35,265 nt of DNA from positions 1 to 35,265 of the forward strand of contig CALKVF010000021.1 in assembly GCA_937996535.1 (NCBI GenBank). Reading direction: 5' to 3'. The DNA comes from an uncultured Novosphingobium sp. (GTDB lineage Bacteria > Pseudomonadota > Alphaproteobacteria > Sphingomonadales > Sphingomonadaceae). Position 1 is the stretch's first letter; each line of letters begins with the position of its first letter. The position numbers were made by a program, and so were the translations under genes. Shown piece by piece: positions 14,774 through 23,425 of this stretch. The notes below the pieces were generated by a model that made no database searches, had not been told where the DNA came from, and saw only the letters and a list, made by a program, of their open reading frames with translations.

Positions 14774-16111
14774 GTGTCCAGCGATCTCTTCACCATCGGT
14801 TCCAGCGGTCTGCGCGCGGCGCGGGCCGCGCTTGACGTTACCGCCCAGAACATCTCGAACGCCAGCACCGAAGGCTATGTCCGGCGCAGCCTGCGACTGG
14901 GCGAAGTCGCCTCGGCCGGCGGCTATGCCCGGATCGGTGACATTTCGCTCTCGGGCGTGCGCGTCGACGGGCTGGTGCGCAATGCCGACCTGTTCCGCCA
15001 GGCAGAAGTGCGCCGCACCGGCGCCGATGCCACCCGCGCGCAGACCGAACTCACCGCGATGGAAAACATCGAGGCCGGGGTCGAGCAGGCCAACATCTTC
15101 CCGGCGATGTCGACCTTCGAAACCTCGCTCAGCCAGCTTTCGTCCGATCCGACCAATGCCTCGCTGCGTGCCGCCGTGCTCGAAAACGCGCGCACCCTAA
15201 CCAAGACCTTCAACATCGCCGCGCAAAGCGTCGATACCGTGGGCACCGGGCTGACATTCGATGCCACCAATGGCACCGCGCAGGTCAATCTGCTCGCCAC
15301 CGAGCTGGGCCGGGTCAACCTGCAGATGACCCGCACCGCGGCTGGAACCAGCGATCAAGTCAAGCTGCTCGATCAGCGCGACACCCTGCTCCAGCAGATC
15401 TCGCAATATGCCGACGTGTCGACCTCGGTCGCCGCCGACCAGACCGTCGAAGTGCGGCTGGGCGGCAGCAGCGGGCCGCAGCTGGTTACCGGCGGGACCG
15501 TCAACAGCCTCGCCATGACCAGCGCCGCCGATGGCACGATCACCTTCACGCTGGATGGATCAGCCGTAGCGCTGTCGGGTGGGTCGCTCGCCGGGCAAGC
15601 GCAGGGGCTGATCGCCGTGCGTGACACCCACGCCAATCTCGACACCATTGCCGATGCGCTGGTGCTGGCCGCCAATACCGCCCAGACCGGCGGGGTCGCG
15701 CTCGACGGCACGGCTGGGCAGCCGCTGTTTTCAGGCTCGGGCGCCAGCGGGATCGCGCTCGCGCTCACCTCGGGCAGCCAGATCGCCACGGCTCCCGCCG
15801 GAGCCGGTGCCTCCAGCCGCGATGCCGCCAACCTTGATGCCCTGCGCACCGCCCTGTCGAGCAGCGACATTTCCGGCCAGATCGACGGGCTGCTGTTCGG
15901 CGTGTCGAGCGCGGTGGCCGGACGCAAGACCACCAGCGAGGCGCTCGCCACGATCGCCAGTTCGGCCAAGCTTTCGCTCGACCAGCAGGCCGGGGTCGAT
16001 CTCGATCAGGAAGCGGTCAACCTCGTGCGTTACCAGCAGGCGTTCCAGGCCTGCGGCAAGGCGATCCAGGTCGCTTCCGACATGTTCGACACCCTGCTGT
16101 CCCTCAAGTGA
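14774..16111 (+). CDS. flgK: Hook-filament junction protein FlgK (HAP1)
   Basis: First junction protein between hook and filament, 445 residues, GTG start 3 nt after flgJ. The N-terminal SSGLRAARAALDVTAQNISNAS continuing into EGYVRRS is diagnostic, as is the C-terminal QEAVNLVRYQQAFQACGKAI and the last DTLLSLK. It is shorter than the enteric protein (about 550), consistent with the compact axial proteins in this cluster. It is a likely FlgN client. Confidence 0.94.
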   Translation: MSSDLFTIGSSGLRAARAALDVTAQNISNASTEGYVRRSLRLGEVASAGGYARIGDISLSGVRVDGLVRNADLFRQAEVRRTGADATRAQTELTAMENIEAGVEQANIFPAMSTFETSLSQLSSDPTNASLRAAVLENARTLTKTFNIAAQSVDTVGTGLTFDATNGTAQVNLLATELGRVNLQMTRTAAGTSDQVKLLDQRDTLLQQISQYADVSTSVAADQTVEVRLGGSSGPQLVTGGTVNSLAMTSAADGTITFTLDGSAVALSGGSLAGQAQGLIAVRDTHANLDTIADALVLAANTAQTGGVALDGTAGQPLFSGSGASGIALALTSGSQIATAPAGAGASSRDAANLDALRTALSSSDISGQIDGLLFGVSSAVAGRKTTSEALATIASSAKLSLDQQAGVDLDQEAVNLVRYQQAFQACGKAIQVASDMFDTLLSLK

Positions 16112-16131
16112 GTTTCTGAAGGATCCCCGCC

Positions 16132-17046
16132 ATGACCAGTGTCAGCACCAGCGCATTCTACGAACGCAGCTCGATCGACATGGCGAGCCTGCGCTCGCGC
16201 GCCGAAAGCCTGCAGGCCGAAATGGGCAGCGGACAGCGCCTGACGCGCGGGTCCGACGATCCGGTGGCGGCTTCGCGGCTGCGCGCGCTCGCCCGCAGCG
16301 AAAGCTTCAATGCGATCGATGCCACCACCACGGCGCGCGCAACCACCGACCTCACGCTGACCGACAGCGCGCTGTCGACCTTTGCCAGCTACATCACCCG
16401 CGCGCAGGAACTTGCCACCCAGGCCGCCAACGGCACACTGACCAGCGCGCAGCAGCATTCGATCGGGGTGGAACTGGGGCAGTTGCAGAAGGAACTGGTC
16501 AGCCTCGCCAACAGCCGCGACAGCATGGGTCACGCCCTGTTCGGCGGCGAAACGGCGGGCGATGCCTATAGCCTCGATGCCGCTGGCACCGCGGCCTATG
16601 TCGGCACCCCCAGCGCCACCGAATTGCCGTTGGGCGATGGCCAGACCGTGACCAGCGGGTTGACCGGCCCGGAATTCCTGAATTTCACCGCCGGTGGCAG
16701 TTCGACCAATCTGATGGCGGTGATCAAGGGCCTGTCCGATGCCCTGCAAGGCGGCAGCACTGATCCGGCGCAGTCTGCACGCGATGCGCTGGGCGCGCTC
16801 GATACCGGGCTGGAAACCGTGACCACCGCGCAGACCGTGGTCGGCGCGCGGCTCAACTGGATCGATCTCGTCAGCGAGCGCCGCACCGCGCAAAGCGAAC
16901 TGCGCGCGCAGGAACAGTCGGACATCGGCGGCACCGACATCGGCGCCACGGTGTCGCAGCTCCAGCAGACGCTGACCGTGCTCGAAGCCAGCCAGGCCAG
17001 CTTCACCAAGCTGGCCGGCCTTACGCTGTTCAGTATGCTGCGCTGA
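16132..17046 (+). CDS. flgL: Hook-filament junction protein FlgL (HAP3)
   Basis: Second junction protein, flagellin-like, 304 residues. The N-terminal helix RAESLQAEMGSGQRLTRGSDDP and the C-terminal LQQTLTVLEASQASFTKLAG followed by LTLFSMLR show the D0/D1 coiled-coil ends shared with flagellin. It follows flgK after 20 nt with AAGGAT upstream. It is the last gene of the flg series before motA. Confidence 0.92.
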   Translation: MTSVSTSAFYERSSIDMASLRSRAESLQAEMGSGQRLTRGSDDPVAASRLRALARSESFNAIDATTTARATTDLTLTDSALSTFASYITRAQELATQAANGTLTSAQQHSIGVELGQLQKELVSLANSRDSMGHALFGGETAGDAYSLDAAGTAAYVGTPSATELPLGDGQTVTSGLTGPEFLNFTAGGSSTNLMAVIKGLSDALQGGSTDPAQSARDALGALDTGLETVTTAQTVVGARLNWIDLVSERRTAQSELRAQEQSDIGGTDIGATVSQLQQTLTVLEASQASFTKLAGLTLFSMLR

Positions 17047-17086
17047 GCGCGGCACATTTACGTCAAATTTTTCTAGGGGTTAGCTG

Positions 17087-17950
17087 ATGTACGCCGCGAT
17101 CGGTATCGTTGTTCTGCTGGTGATGGTGTTTGGCGGCTTTGCCATCACGGGCGGCGCGCTTGGCCCGGTGATGGAGGCGATCCCCCACGAAATGCTGATC
17201 ATCGGCGGCGCGGCGCTGGGCGCGGTGATCACCGGCAATTCGCTGCACGGGATCAAGGCGATCGGCGGCTCGTTTGCAAAGATCTTCAAGGGCCCGGTCC
17301 ACACCAAGCAGGATCACATCGACGTGATCGTGCTGACCACCAAGCTGATGAAGCTGCTGCGCTCGGAAGGGCCGGTTGCGCTGGAATCGCACGTTACCGA
17401 ACCCGCCAATTCGGCCATCTTCGCCGAGTTTCCCCGCCTGCTTGCCAACAAGGCGCTGGTTTCGCTGATCTGCGACACGCTGACGCTGATCGTCGTCTCG
17501 TCGGGCACGCTTGAAGTCCACGCGGTCGAAGACGTGATGGACAACGCGATGAAGACCCATTTCCACGAAATGCACGAGCCGCAGCACGCGTTGTCGAACC
17601 TCGCCGACGCCCTGCCCGCGCTGGGGATCGTTGCCGCCGTGCTGGGCGTGGTCAAGACGATGGGCTCAATCGACAAGCCGCCCTCGGTGCTGGGCGGGAT
17701 GATCGGCTCGGCGCTGGTCGGCACCTTCATGGGGGTGCTGCTGGCCTATGGCATGGTCTCTCCGCTGGCCGGGCGGCTCAAGCAGGTGCTCGAAGCCGAC
17801 GAACAGATCTTCCATGCGGTCAAGCAGGTGATCATCGCCAGCCTGCACGGCTGGCCCCAGCCGCTGGTCGTCGAAGGCGCGCGGTCGGGCCTCGGCCACG
17901 ATTTCCGCCCGGGCCTGTCCGAACTGCTCGACGCGCTGCGGGGACGCTAA
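17087..17950 (+). CDS. motA: Flagellar motor stator protein MotA
   Basis: Proton-channel stator subunit, 287 residues, typical length. It has two N-terminal membrane helices (1-24 and about 34-50), a large cytoplasmic loop with LLRSEGPVALESH, and two further helices beginning DALPALGIVAAVLGVVKTMG, which includes the conserved Pro. AGGGG lies 9 nt before ATG 17087. It is 40 nt after flgL and 3 nt before motB, so it may be read from the flg operon. No separate sigma-28 promoter is visible in the gap. Confidence 0.96.
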   Translation: MYAAIGIVVLLVMVFGGFAITGGALGPVMEAIPHEMLIIGGAALGAVITGNSLHGIKAIGGSFAKIFKGPVHTKQDHIDVIVLTTKLMKLLRSEGPVALESHVTEPANSAIFAEFPRLLANKALVSLICDTLTLIVVSSGTLEVHAVEDVMDNAMKTHFHEMHEPQHALSNLADALPALGIVAAVLGVVKTMGSIDKPPSVLGGMIGSALVGTFMGVLLAYGMVSPLAGRLKQVLEADEQIFHAVKQVIIASLHGWPQPLVVEGARSGLGHDFRPGLSELLDALRGR

Positions 17951-17953
17951 GTC

Positions 17954-18805
17954 ATGGCCCCGCCGAAAAAGGGCAAGAACGAGCCGCTCCCGCCGATCAT
18001 CGTCAAGAAGATCACGGTGGTCGCGGGCGGCCATCACGGCGGGGCGTGGAAAGTGGCCTATGCCGACTTCGTGACCGCGATGATGGCCTTCTTCCTGCTG
18101 CTATGGCTGCTGGGTGCAACCACCGAAAAACAGCGCCGGGGGATCGCCGACTATTTCACGCCGACCCTGGTCAAGCTCAAGGAGCAGAGCGCCGGGTCCA
18201 ACGGCCTGCTCGGCGGATCGTCGATCACCGATGTCGACAATTACCCCAACCGCGCCGGGCAGACCGGGACCAAGGCAATGACCATCCCGCGCGACACCAC
18301 CGGCGGGCCCAAGGAGGGCGCCGACCGGGCCAAGCGGATGCAGTCGATGCAGCAAAAGCTCGCCAGCCGGCTTGAGACCAATCCGCGCCTCGCGCGGCTG
18401 GCCAAGCAGGTGCGGATGATCGACACCACCGAGGGGATCCGCATCGATCTGGTCGATGACGCCGATTTCTCGATGTTCCAGCTTGGCACCACGGTGCTCA
18501 CCCCCGATGCCTCGCAGTTGCTACAAGCGATCGCCAGCCTGATGGGCAGCGAGATCGGCGGCATCGCGATCCGCGGCCACACCGATTCCCTGCCGTGGCG
18601 CGGCCCCAATGGCGGCAGCGTGGGCGCCAACAACTGGTCGCTGTCGGCCGGGCGCGCCGAGGCCACCCGTCAGGCGCTGATGCGTCAGGGAATTGCCGAA
18701 CCGCGCTTCCGCAAGATCGAAGGCGTCGCTGACCGCGAACCGCTGATGCAGGACAAGCCCGAGGATCCGCGCAACCGCCGTATCTCGATCCTGTTGATGC
18801 GCTAG
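17954..18805 (+). CDS. motB: Flagellar motor stator protein MotB
   Basis: Peptidoglycan-anchored stator subunit, 283 residues. A single membrane helix follows a basic N-terminus, with the essential proton-carrying Asp38 in WKVAYADFVTAMMAFFLLLW. The plug/linker is followed by an OmpA-type domain (about 165-283) with IAIRGHTDSLPWRG and NWSLSAGRAEATRQAL. It forms the canonical stator with MotA, in contrast to the truncated pair at 7889-8991. Confidence 0.97.
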   Translation: MAPPKKGKNEPLPPIIVKKITVVAGGHHGGAWKVAYADFVTAMMAFFLLLWLLGATTEKQRRGIADYFTPTLVKLKEQSAGSNGLLGGSSITDVDNYPNRAGQTGTKAMTIPRDTTGGPKEGADRAKRMQSMQQKLASRLETNPRLARLAKQVRMIDTTEGIRIDLVDDADFSMFQLGTTVLTPDASQLLQAIASLMGSEIGGIAIRGHTDSLPWRGPNGGSVGANNWSLSAGRAEATRQALMRQGIAEPRFRKIEGVADREPLMQDKPEDPRNRRISILLMR

Positions 18806-18829
18806 GCGGCAAGTGCAAGGATGGCAGCC

Positions 18830-19516
18830 ATGCAGCTTGCCTTCCTTCTGTTCCCGGGCGTGACCCAGCTTGATCTGACCGGACCGGTGCAGTTCCTTTC
18901 GCGGCTGCCGGGCGCAAAGGTCGATCTGGTCTGGGACAGCCTCGATCCGGTGCCGACCGATGCGGGCTTTTCGATCGTGCCCACCGCCACCTTCGCCAGC
19001 CTGCCGCGCGCCGATCTGCTGTGCGTTCCGGGCGGCATGGGGATCAGCGAGGTAATCGACCATGCCCCCGCGCTCGATTGGGTGCGGCAGGTCGGTGCAG
19101 CGGCGGACTGGGTGACCAGCGTGTGCACCGGCGCTCTGGTGCTGGGCGCGGCCGGCCTGCTGGATGGCTACAAGGCAACCACCCATTGGGCCTGGCACGA
19201 TCTGCTGGCGCTATTTGGCGCCGAGCCCGTGGCCGCGCGCACGGTGTTCGATCGCAACCGGGTAACCGGCGGCGGGGTGACGGCGGGAATCGACTTTGCC
19301 CTGGCCTTGATCGCCCGGATCGCGGGCGAGGACACCGCCCGCGCGGTGCAGCTCGCGCTCGAATACGATCCTGCCCCGCCATTTGCCGCGGGCAGCCCCG
19401 CCAAGGCCGGGGCCGACCTGGTCGCGCTCTATACCGAGCGCGCCGATCGTCTGGCCCCCAACCGCAAGGCCGATCTGATGGCCGCCGCGCAGCGTTTGGG
19501 CTTCACCCCGCGCTGA
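18830..19516 (+). CDS. DJ-1/PfpI superfamily protein, isonitrile hydratase (InhA)-like
   Basis: Cytoplasmic alpha/beta protein of 228 residues that may hydrate isocyanides (isonitriles) to N-formamides. LFPGVTQLDLTGP with Asp15 and the nucleophile elbow TSVCTGALVLGAAGLLDG with Cys99 and Thr100 keep the Asp/Cys spacing of characterised isonitrile hydratases. HW at 119-120 also fits. It has no AraC-type DNA-binding domain. ATG 18830 is preferred over ATG 18821 because AAGG then sits at a normal distance. The gene lies after motB with a 24-nt gap and may be carried on motB readthrough, but no motility role is evident. The true substrate is uncertain. Confidence 0.8.
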   Translation: MQLAFLLFPGVTQLDLTGPVQFLSRLPGAKVDLVWDSLDPVPTDAGFSIVPTATFASLPRADLLCVPGGMGISEVIDHAPALDWVRQVGAAADWVTSVCTGALVLGAAGLLDGYKATTHWAWHDLLALFGAEPVAARTVFDRNRVTGGGVTAGIDFALALIARIAGEDTARAVQLALEYDPAPPFAAGSPAKAGADLVALYTERADRLAPNRKADLMAAAQRLGFTPR

Positions 19517-19560
19517 GGCCGTGCCACAACCCCGCCCGATAACAGGGGGGATTTCAACAC

Positions 19561-20718
19561 ATGGCCGAGGGCCGCTACACGCTATGGGGAACGCCGCATT
19601 CGCTCTACACCGGCAAGGCGCGCAGCTATCTGATCAAGAAGCAGCTGCCATTTGACGAAGTAATGGCCTGCGACGCCCAATTCATGGGCGAAGTCATTCC
19701 CAAGGTCGGGCACATGGTGATCCCGGTCCTGCGCACGCCTCAGGGCGAAATCATTCAGGACACCACCGCGATCATCGATCATTGCGAGGCCCATGAAGCC
19801 GGCCCCGAGCTGCACCCGCGCGGCAGCGTTCAGGGCGTGGTGGCGCACCTGCTTGATGCCTTTGGCTCGAACTACCTGTTGCCGCTGGCGATGCATTACC
19901 GCTGGTCCTATCGCGCCGAGCAGGAGCGCTTCCTGCAGGCCGAATTTGCCCGCGCGATCCCCAATTCCATTCCCTATGAAAACCGGCTGGCGACGGCGGA
20001 AATGCTCATGGGCCGCTTTGCCGGTTTCCTGCCCAACCTTGGCGTCACGCCCGCGGTGATCCCGGCGATGGAAGAGGCTTACCGGGAGCTATTGGCGCTG
20101 CTCGAAACGCATTTTCGCGCCCATCCCTATCTGCTCGGCGGACGGCCCAGCCTGGCCGATTTCGGGATGATGGCCCCGCTTTATGCGCACCTTGCCCGCG
20201 ATCCGGTGCCGGCTTTCCTGATGCGGACCACGGCCCCCGCGGTTGCCCGCTGGACCGAGCGGATGAACGCGGCAGCGATCCCGGATACCGACTATCCCGA
20301 TCCCGGCGGCAGCTGGAGCGCGGACGATGCGATCCCTGAAACGCTCGAAGCCGTGCTGAGCGCGGTGTTTGCGCAGTGGGGGCCGGGATTGGCGGCAGAT
20401 GCCGCGCAGTTCGAGGCGTGGCTCGCCGGGCTTGACGATGCCGCTCCCGGCACACTGGTGTCCCATGACGGCGCGCGGCAGGTTCATCCCCATGTCGGCC
20501 GGGTCAGCTATGCCTGGCGCGGGGTCACGATGGAACGCGGCAGCCAGCCGCATTCGCTGTGGCATCTTGCGCGGGCCCAGGCGGCGATGCGGGCATTGGA
20601 CGGCGGTGCCGCCGCGCGCCTTGCCGATCTGCTCGCCCGGACAGGCGGCAGCGCCATGATGGCGCTGACCACCTCGCGCGCGATCACCCGCAAGGACAAC
20701 GTGCTGGTGCTGGCCTGA
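19561..20718 (+). CDS. Glutathione S-transferase family protein, long form
   Basis: A 385-residue protein with an N-terminal thioredoxin-like GST domain (about 5-85). TPHSLYTGKARSYL is the region of the catalytic Ser/Tyr, VIPVLRTPQGEII contains the cis-Pro, and QDTTAIIDHCEA is the glutathione gamma-glutamyl contact. An all-alpha domain follows, including HPYLLGGRPSLADFGMMAPL, the folding motif region. A C-terminal extension of roughly 130 residues goes beyond the usual 200-230 and was not recognised. Substrate unknown. GGGGGGAT precedes ATG 19561. It ends 4 nt from the convergent last gene of the che operon. Confidence 0.85.
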   Translation: MAEGRYTLWGTPHSLYTGKARSYLIKKQLPFDEVMACDAQFMGEVIPKVGHMVIPVLRTPQGEIIQDTTAIIDHCEAHEAGPELHPRGSVQGVVAHLLDAFGSNYLLPLAMHYRWSYRAEQERFLQAEFARAIPNSIPYENRLATAEMLMGRFAGFLPNLGVTPAVIPAMEEAYRELLALLETHFRAHPYLLGGRPSLADFGMMAPLYAHLARDPVPAFLMRTTAPAVARWTERMNAAAIPDTDYPDPGGSWSADDAIPETLEAVLSAVFAQWGPGLAADAAQFEAWLAGLDDAAPGTLVSHDGARQVHPHVGRVSYAWRGVTMERGSQPHSLWHLARAQAAMRALDGGAAARLADLLARTGGSAMMALTTSRAITRKDNVLVLA

Positions 20719-20722
20719 ACGC

Positions 20723-20992
20723 CTAGTGGGTCAGCGTATCGGGGTGGAGCCGCTGGCGCAGTTCATCGAGATGCAGCGCGTGGGCGGCGGTCACCGGGCA
20801 ATCGGCATCGAGCAGCCGGCTCAGCGAATGGAGCTTCTGGGCGAACAGGTCGATCGCCTGAAGATCCTCCATGTGCGCCTGCATGATCGCGGGGTTGGCG
20901 CACAGGCGGCTGCCCAGCCCCTCGACCTCGCCGGACAGTTCATCGAGAACCCTCGAAATGCGCTGGATCTGCTGGCGGGTGCGCTCGTCCAT
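20723..20992 (-). CDS. Small helical protein at the end of the che operon, CheZ-like motif
   Basis: The 89-residue protein is not assigned to a family with certainty. It is predicted almost all helical, with a heptad-like N-terminal half (QQIQRISRVLDELSGEVEGL). A second helix, MEDLQAIDLFAQKLHSLSRL, contains Asp48-L-F-A-Gln52. CheZ places its catalytic Asp143 and Gln147 in D-L-T-G-Q on a comparable helix, so this may be a minimal CheY-P phosphatase; that is inference from one motif and position. Its ATG shares one base with the cheW stop, so translation is coupled. No other CheZ, CheC or CheX candidate is seen here. It could equally be a structural accessory of the receptor array. Confidence 0.55.
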   Translation of the reverse strand: MDERTRQQIQRISRVLDELSGEVEGLGSRLCANPAIMQAHMEDLQAIDLFAQKLHSLSRLLDADCPVTAAHALHLDELRQRLHPDTLTH

Positions 20993-21429
20993 CAGGCGGC
21001 CTCTTGCAGGTCTGCGGCAGCCAACGCGTTGAGATCAAGCACCATCACCATGCGGTCGTTGATCGCGGTGAGCCCGGTGACGAAGCGGTTGATCTGATCC
21101 GCCCCGGCCGACGGCGGGGCTTGCAGTTCAGCGGTGTCGATCGTCACGATATCGCTGACCGCATCGACGATCAGGCCCGAGATCTGGCCCGCCAGCTGGG
21201 CAACGATGATCGCGTTGCGTGCGCTCGCCTCGGTCGGCTTCCAGCCGAGCCGCGCGGCCAGGTTGATCACCGGCAGCACCGTGCCGCGCAGGTTGACCAC
21301 GCCCGCGACATAGGCGGGAACCTGCGGCAGCGGCGTGGTCGGGGTCCAGGCCCGGATTTCGCGCACGGCCATGATATCGAGGCCGAAATACTGCCCGGCA
21401 ACTTCGAAGGTGATGAGTTCCATCTGCAT
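20992..21429 (-). CDS. cheW: Chemotaxis coupling protein CheW
   Basis: Adapter linking CheA to chemoreceptors, 145 residues. It has the CheW fold motifs ITFEVAGQYFGLDIMAVREI, PAYVAGVVNLRGTVLPVINL and DRMVMVLDLNAL. The ATG at 21429 is chosen because AAGGA lies 8 nt upstream; longer in-frame extensions are out of the family pattern. It is followed with a 1-nt overlap by the small helical gene. Confidence 0.95.
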   Translation of the reverse strand: MQMELITFEVAGQYFGLDIMAVREIRAWTPTTPLPQVPAYVAGVVNLRGTVLPVINLAARLGWKPTEASARNAIIVAQLAGQISGLIVDAVSDIVTIDTAELQAPPSAGADQINRFVTGLTAINDRMVMVLDLNALAAADLQEAA

Positions 21430-21452
21430 GAGCTTGTCCTTCCTGAGCAGAA

Positions 21453-21824
21453 TCAATGGGCCACGCGCCGCACGGCGGTGGCGAGCTTGTCGGGATCGAA
21501 CGGTTTGACGATCCAGCCGGTTGCGCCGGCCATGCGGGCGCGGGATTTCTTTTCGTCCGAGCTTTCGGTGGTCAGCACGAGGATCGGGCGATCGCGGTGG
21601 CGCGAGCCCGCGCGCAATTGTTCGATCAGCCCAAAGCCATCGAGCCGGGGCATGTTGATGTCGGTAATCACGACATCGACCTCGTTGACCGCCAGCCATT
21701 CGAGGGCTGCCTGCCCATCGTCGGCCTGGACAACATCGAAACCCCGGCTGGACAGGGCATGGTTGAGCAGCGCGCGCATACTGGCGCTGTCATCAACCGT
21801 CAGGATACGGGTGGTCTTGCTCAT
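21453..21824 (-). CDS. cheY: Chemotaxis response regulator CheY
   Basis: Single receiver domain, 123 residues, that carries the phosphoryl signal from CheA to the switch protein FliM. The acidic pair Asp11-Asp12 (LTVDDSASMR), the phosphorylation site Asp55 (VVITDINMP), Thr86 (LVLTTES) and Lys107 (IVKPFD) are all present. The ATG at 21824 gives the normal length, with AGGTG upstream. It lies between cheD and cheW. Confidence 0.95.
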   Translation of the reverse strand: MSKTTRILTVDDSASMRALLNHALSSRGFDVVQADDGQAALEWLAVNEVDVVITDINMPRLDGFGLIEQLRAGSRHRDRPILVLTTESSDEKKSRARMAGATGWIVKPFDPDKLATAVRRVAH

Positions 21825-21837
21825 CGTTACACCTATT

Positions 21838-22395
21838 TCAGAACAGTTCGACATCGCCGCAGACAGGCTGCGGACGGGGGGCGGAGGGAATTTCAGGAGC
21901 CAGCGCGGCCTCGACCACGCGGCAACGAACCTGACCCAGGGCGGGCCGGAAGTCGACGCGGCGGGCCGAAGTCCCGCCCAGATCCTCGCGGACCAGCGGA
22001 ATGCCTTCGTCCCGCAGGAACTGGCGCGCGAAATCGGCATTCATCGTGCCGATCCGGGTCATTCCCGCATGGAGGTTCGCCCCGCCATAGAGGTGCGCGC
22101 GCAGCCGCTGCTTGGCCGCACCATGGGCGAGCATCTCGTTGATCAGCACTTCCATGAGATAGACGCCGTAGTGCGCGTCGGCTTCGCTGAGGTGCGAGGC
22201 CACCGCCGGCTGGGCGAGCAGGAAATGGTTCATCCCGCCCAGCTCGATCTCGGGGTCGTAGAGGCAGGTCGCCACGCAGCTGCCAAGCACCGTGGTAAAT
22301 TCCACGCGCGGGCCGGCACTCACGCGGGCCTGGCCCTGCATGATCGTGATGCGGGTCTGGACCGGCAACGGGGGCGGAGTTGCATGCTGGTTCAT
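21838..22395 (-). CDS. cheD: Chemoreceptor glutamine deamidase CheD
   Basis: Deamidates receptor glutamines to glutamates, adjusting receptor signalling. The 185-residue protein has the catalytic set Thr34, Cys40 (TTVLGSCVATCLYD) and His57 (GGMNHFLL), with the same spacing as the characterised Thermotoga enzyme, plus HLYGGANLHAG. It lies 4 nt after cheB. In other bacteria CheD activity is modulated by the CheY-P phosphatase CheC; no CheC is present here. Confidence 0.95.
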   Translation of the reverse strand: MNQHATPPPLPVQTRITIMQGQARVSAGPRVEFTTVLGSCVATCLYDPEIELGGMNHFLLAQPAVASHLSEADAHYGVYLMEVLINEMLAHGAAKQRLRAHLYGGANLHAGMTRIGTMNADFARQFLRDEGIPLVREDLGGTSARRVDFRPALGQVRCRVVEAALAPEIPSAPRPQPVCGDVELF

Positions 22396-22399
22396 GGCA

Positions 22400-23425
22400 T
22401 CAGGCCGCCTTCTGCAGGGCGTGGCGGGCAATGCGGTGGAGCGGCGCGACCACTTGCGCCGCGCCCAGCGCGATCGCGGCGCGCGGCATCCCGAACACGG
22501 TGCAGCTCGCCTCGTCCTGGGCGATGGTATAGGCGCCCATGCTGGCCAGTGCGAACAGCCCCTGTGCGCCGTCCTGCCCCATGCCGGTGAGCAGCACGCC
22601 CACCGCACGGTCGCCGCAGACTTCGGCAGCCGAGCGGAACAGCACGTCGACACTGGGCTGATGCCCGCTGACCGCCGGCCCCGGTCGCAGCTTGACGTAG
22701 TGCTTCGAAGTGCCGCCCACGAGCATGTGCCGATCATCGCCGGGAGCCAGATACACGTGGCCGCGGCGCAGCGGCATGTCCGGCTGGGCGATCTCGACCC
22801 GCGCCGGGCAGATCGCATCGAGCGTATTGGCGATCGCCGGCGCAAAGCGAGCGTTGACGTGCTGGACGATCATCGTCGGCGGGCAATCGGCGGGAAATTC
22901 GCGCAGCATGACCTGCAAGGCCTCAACCCCGCCGGTCGAGGATCCGACCACGATCAATTCGGTATCGCGGGCCATCGCCGCCATCGTCCGCGATGCGGCA
23001 TCGTGGCGGGCGCTGCGGCGGCCCGAAAAATTCACCTCGGCGGCCTCACGCACCAGATTGGCAAGCTTGCCGCCATCGTCGTGGGCCAGCCCGCCGCCAT
23101 GCTCCGACTTGGCATAGCAATCGACCGCGCCAAGCGCGAGCGCGCGGGCGGTATTGGCCGCACCTTCGCTGGTCGATCCCGATACGATGATCACCGGGGT
23201 CGGGCGCAGCTGCATGATCTTTTCAAGGAAATCGAGCCCGTTCATCCCGGGCATCTCGATGTCGAGCGTGACCACGTCGGGATTGAGCCGCTTGATCGCC
23301 TCTCGCCCCTGCGCCGCATCGGCCGCGGCGCCAACCACCTCGATATCGCTTTCGGCCGAAAGGCGCGCCGTCAGCAGCGCACGCATCGTCGCTGAATCGT
23401 CGATCACCAGCACTCTGATCGTCAT
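22400..23425 (-). CDS. cheB: Chemotaxis methylesterase/deamidase CheB
   Basis: Removes methyl groups from chemoreceptor glutamates when phosphorylated by CheA. The 341-residue protein has a receiver domain (1-120, Asp9-Asp10, phosphorylation site Asp55) and a C-terminal methylesterase domain. Its triad is complete: Ser163 (GSSTGGVEAL), His189 (MIVQHVNARF) and Asp285 (LTGMGQDGAQGL). The ATG 23425 overlaps the cheR stop by 4 nt. A second, degenerate CheB is encoded at 28355-29383. Confidence 0.97.
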   Translation of the reverse strand: MTIRVLVIDDSATMRALLTARLSAESDIEVVGAAADAAQGREAIKRLNPDVVTLDIEMPGMNGLDFLEKIMQLRPTPVIIVSGSTSEGAANTARALALGAVDCYAKSEHGGGLAHDDGGKLANLVREAAEVNFSGRRSARHDAASRTMAAMARDTELIVVGSSTGGVEALQVMLREFPADCPPTMIVQHVNARFAPAIANTLDAICPARVEIAQPDMPLRRGHVYLAPGDDRHMLVGGTSKHYVKLRPGPAVSGHQPSVDVLFRSAAEVCGDRAVGVLLTGMGQDGAQGLFALASMGAYTIAQDEASCTVFGMPRAAIALGAAQVVAPLHRIARHALQKAA

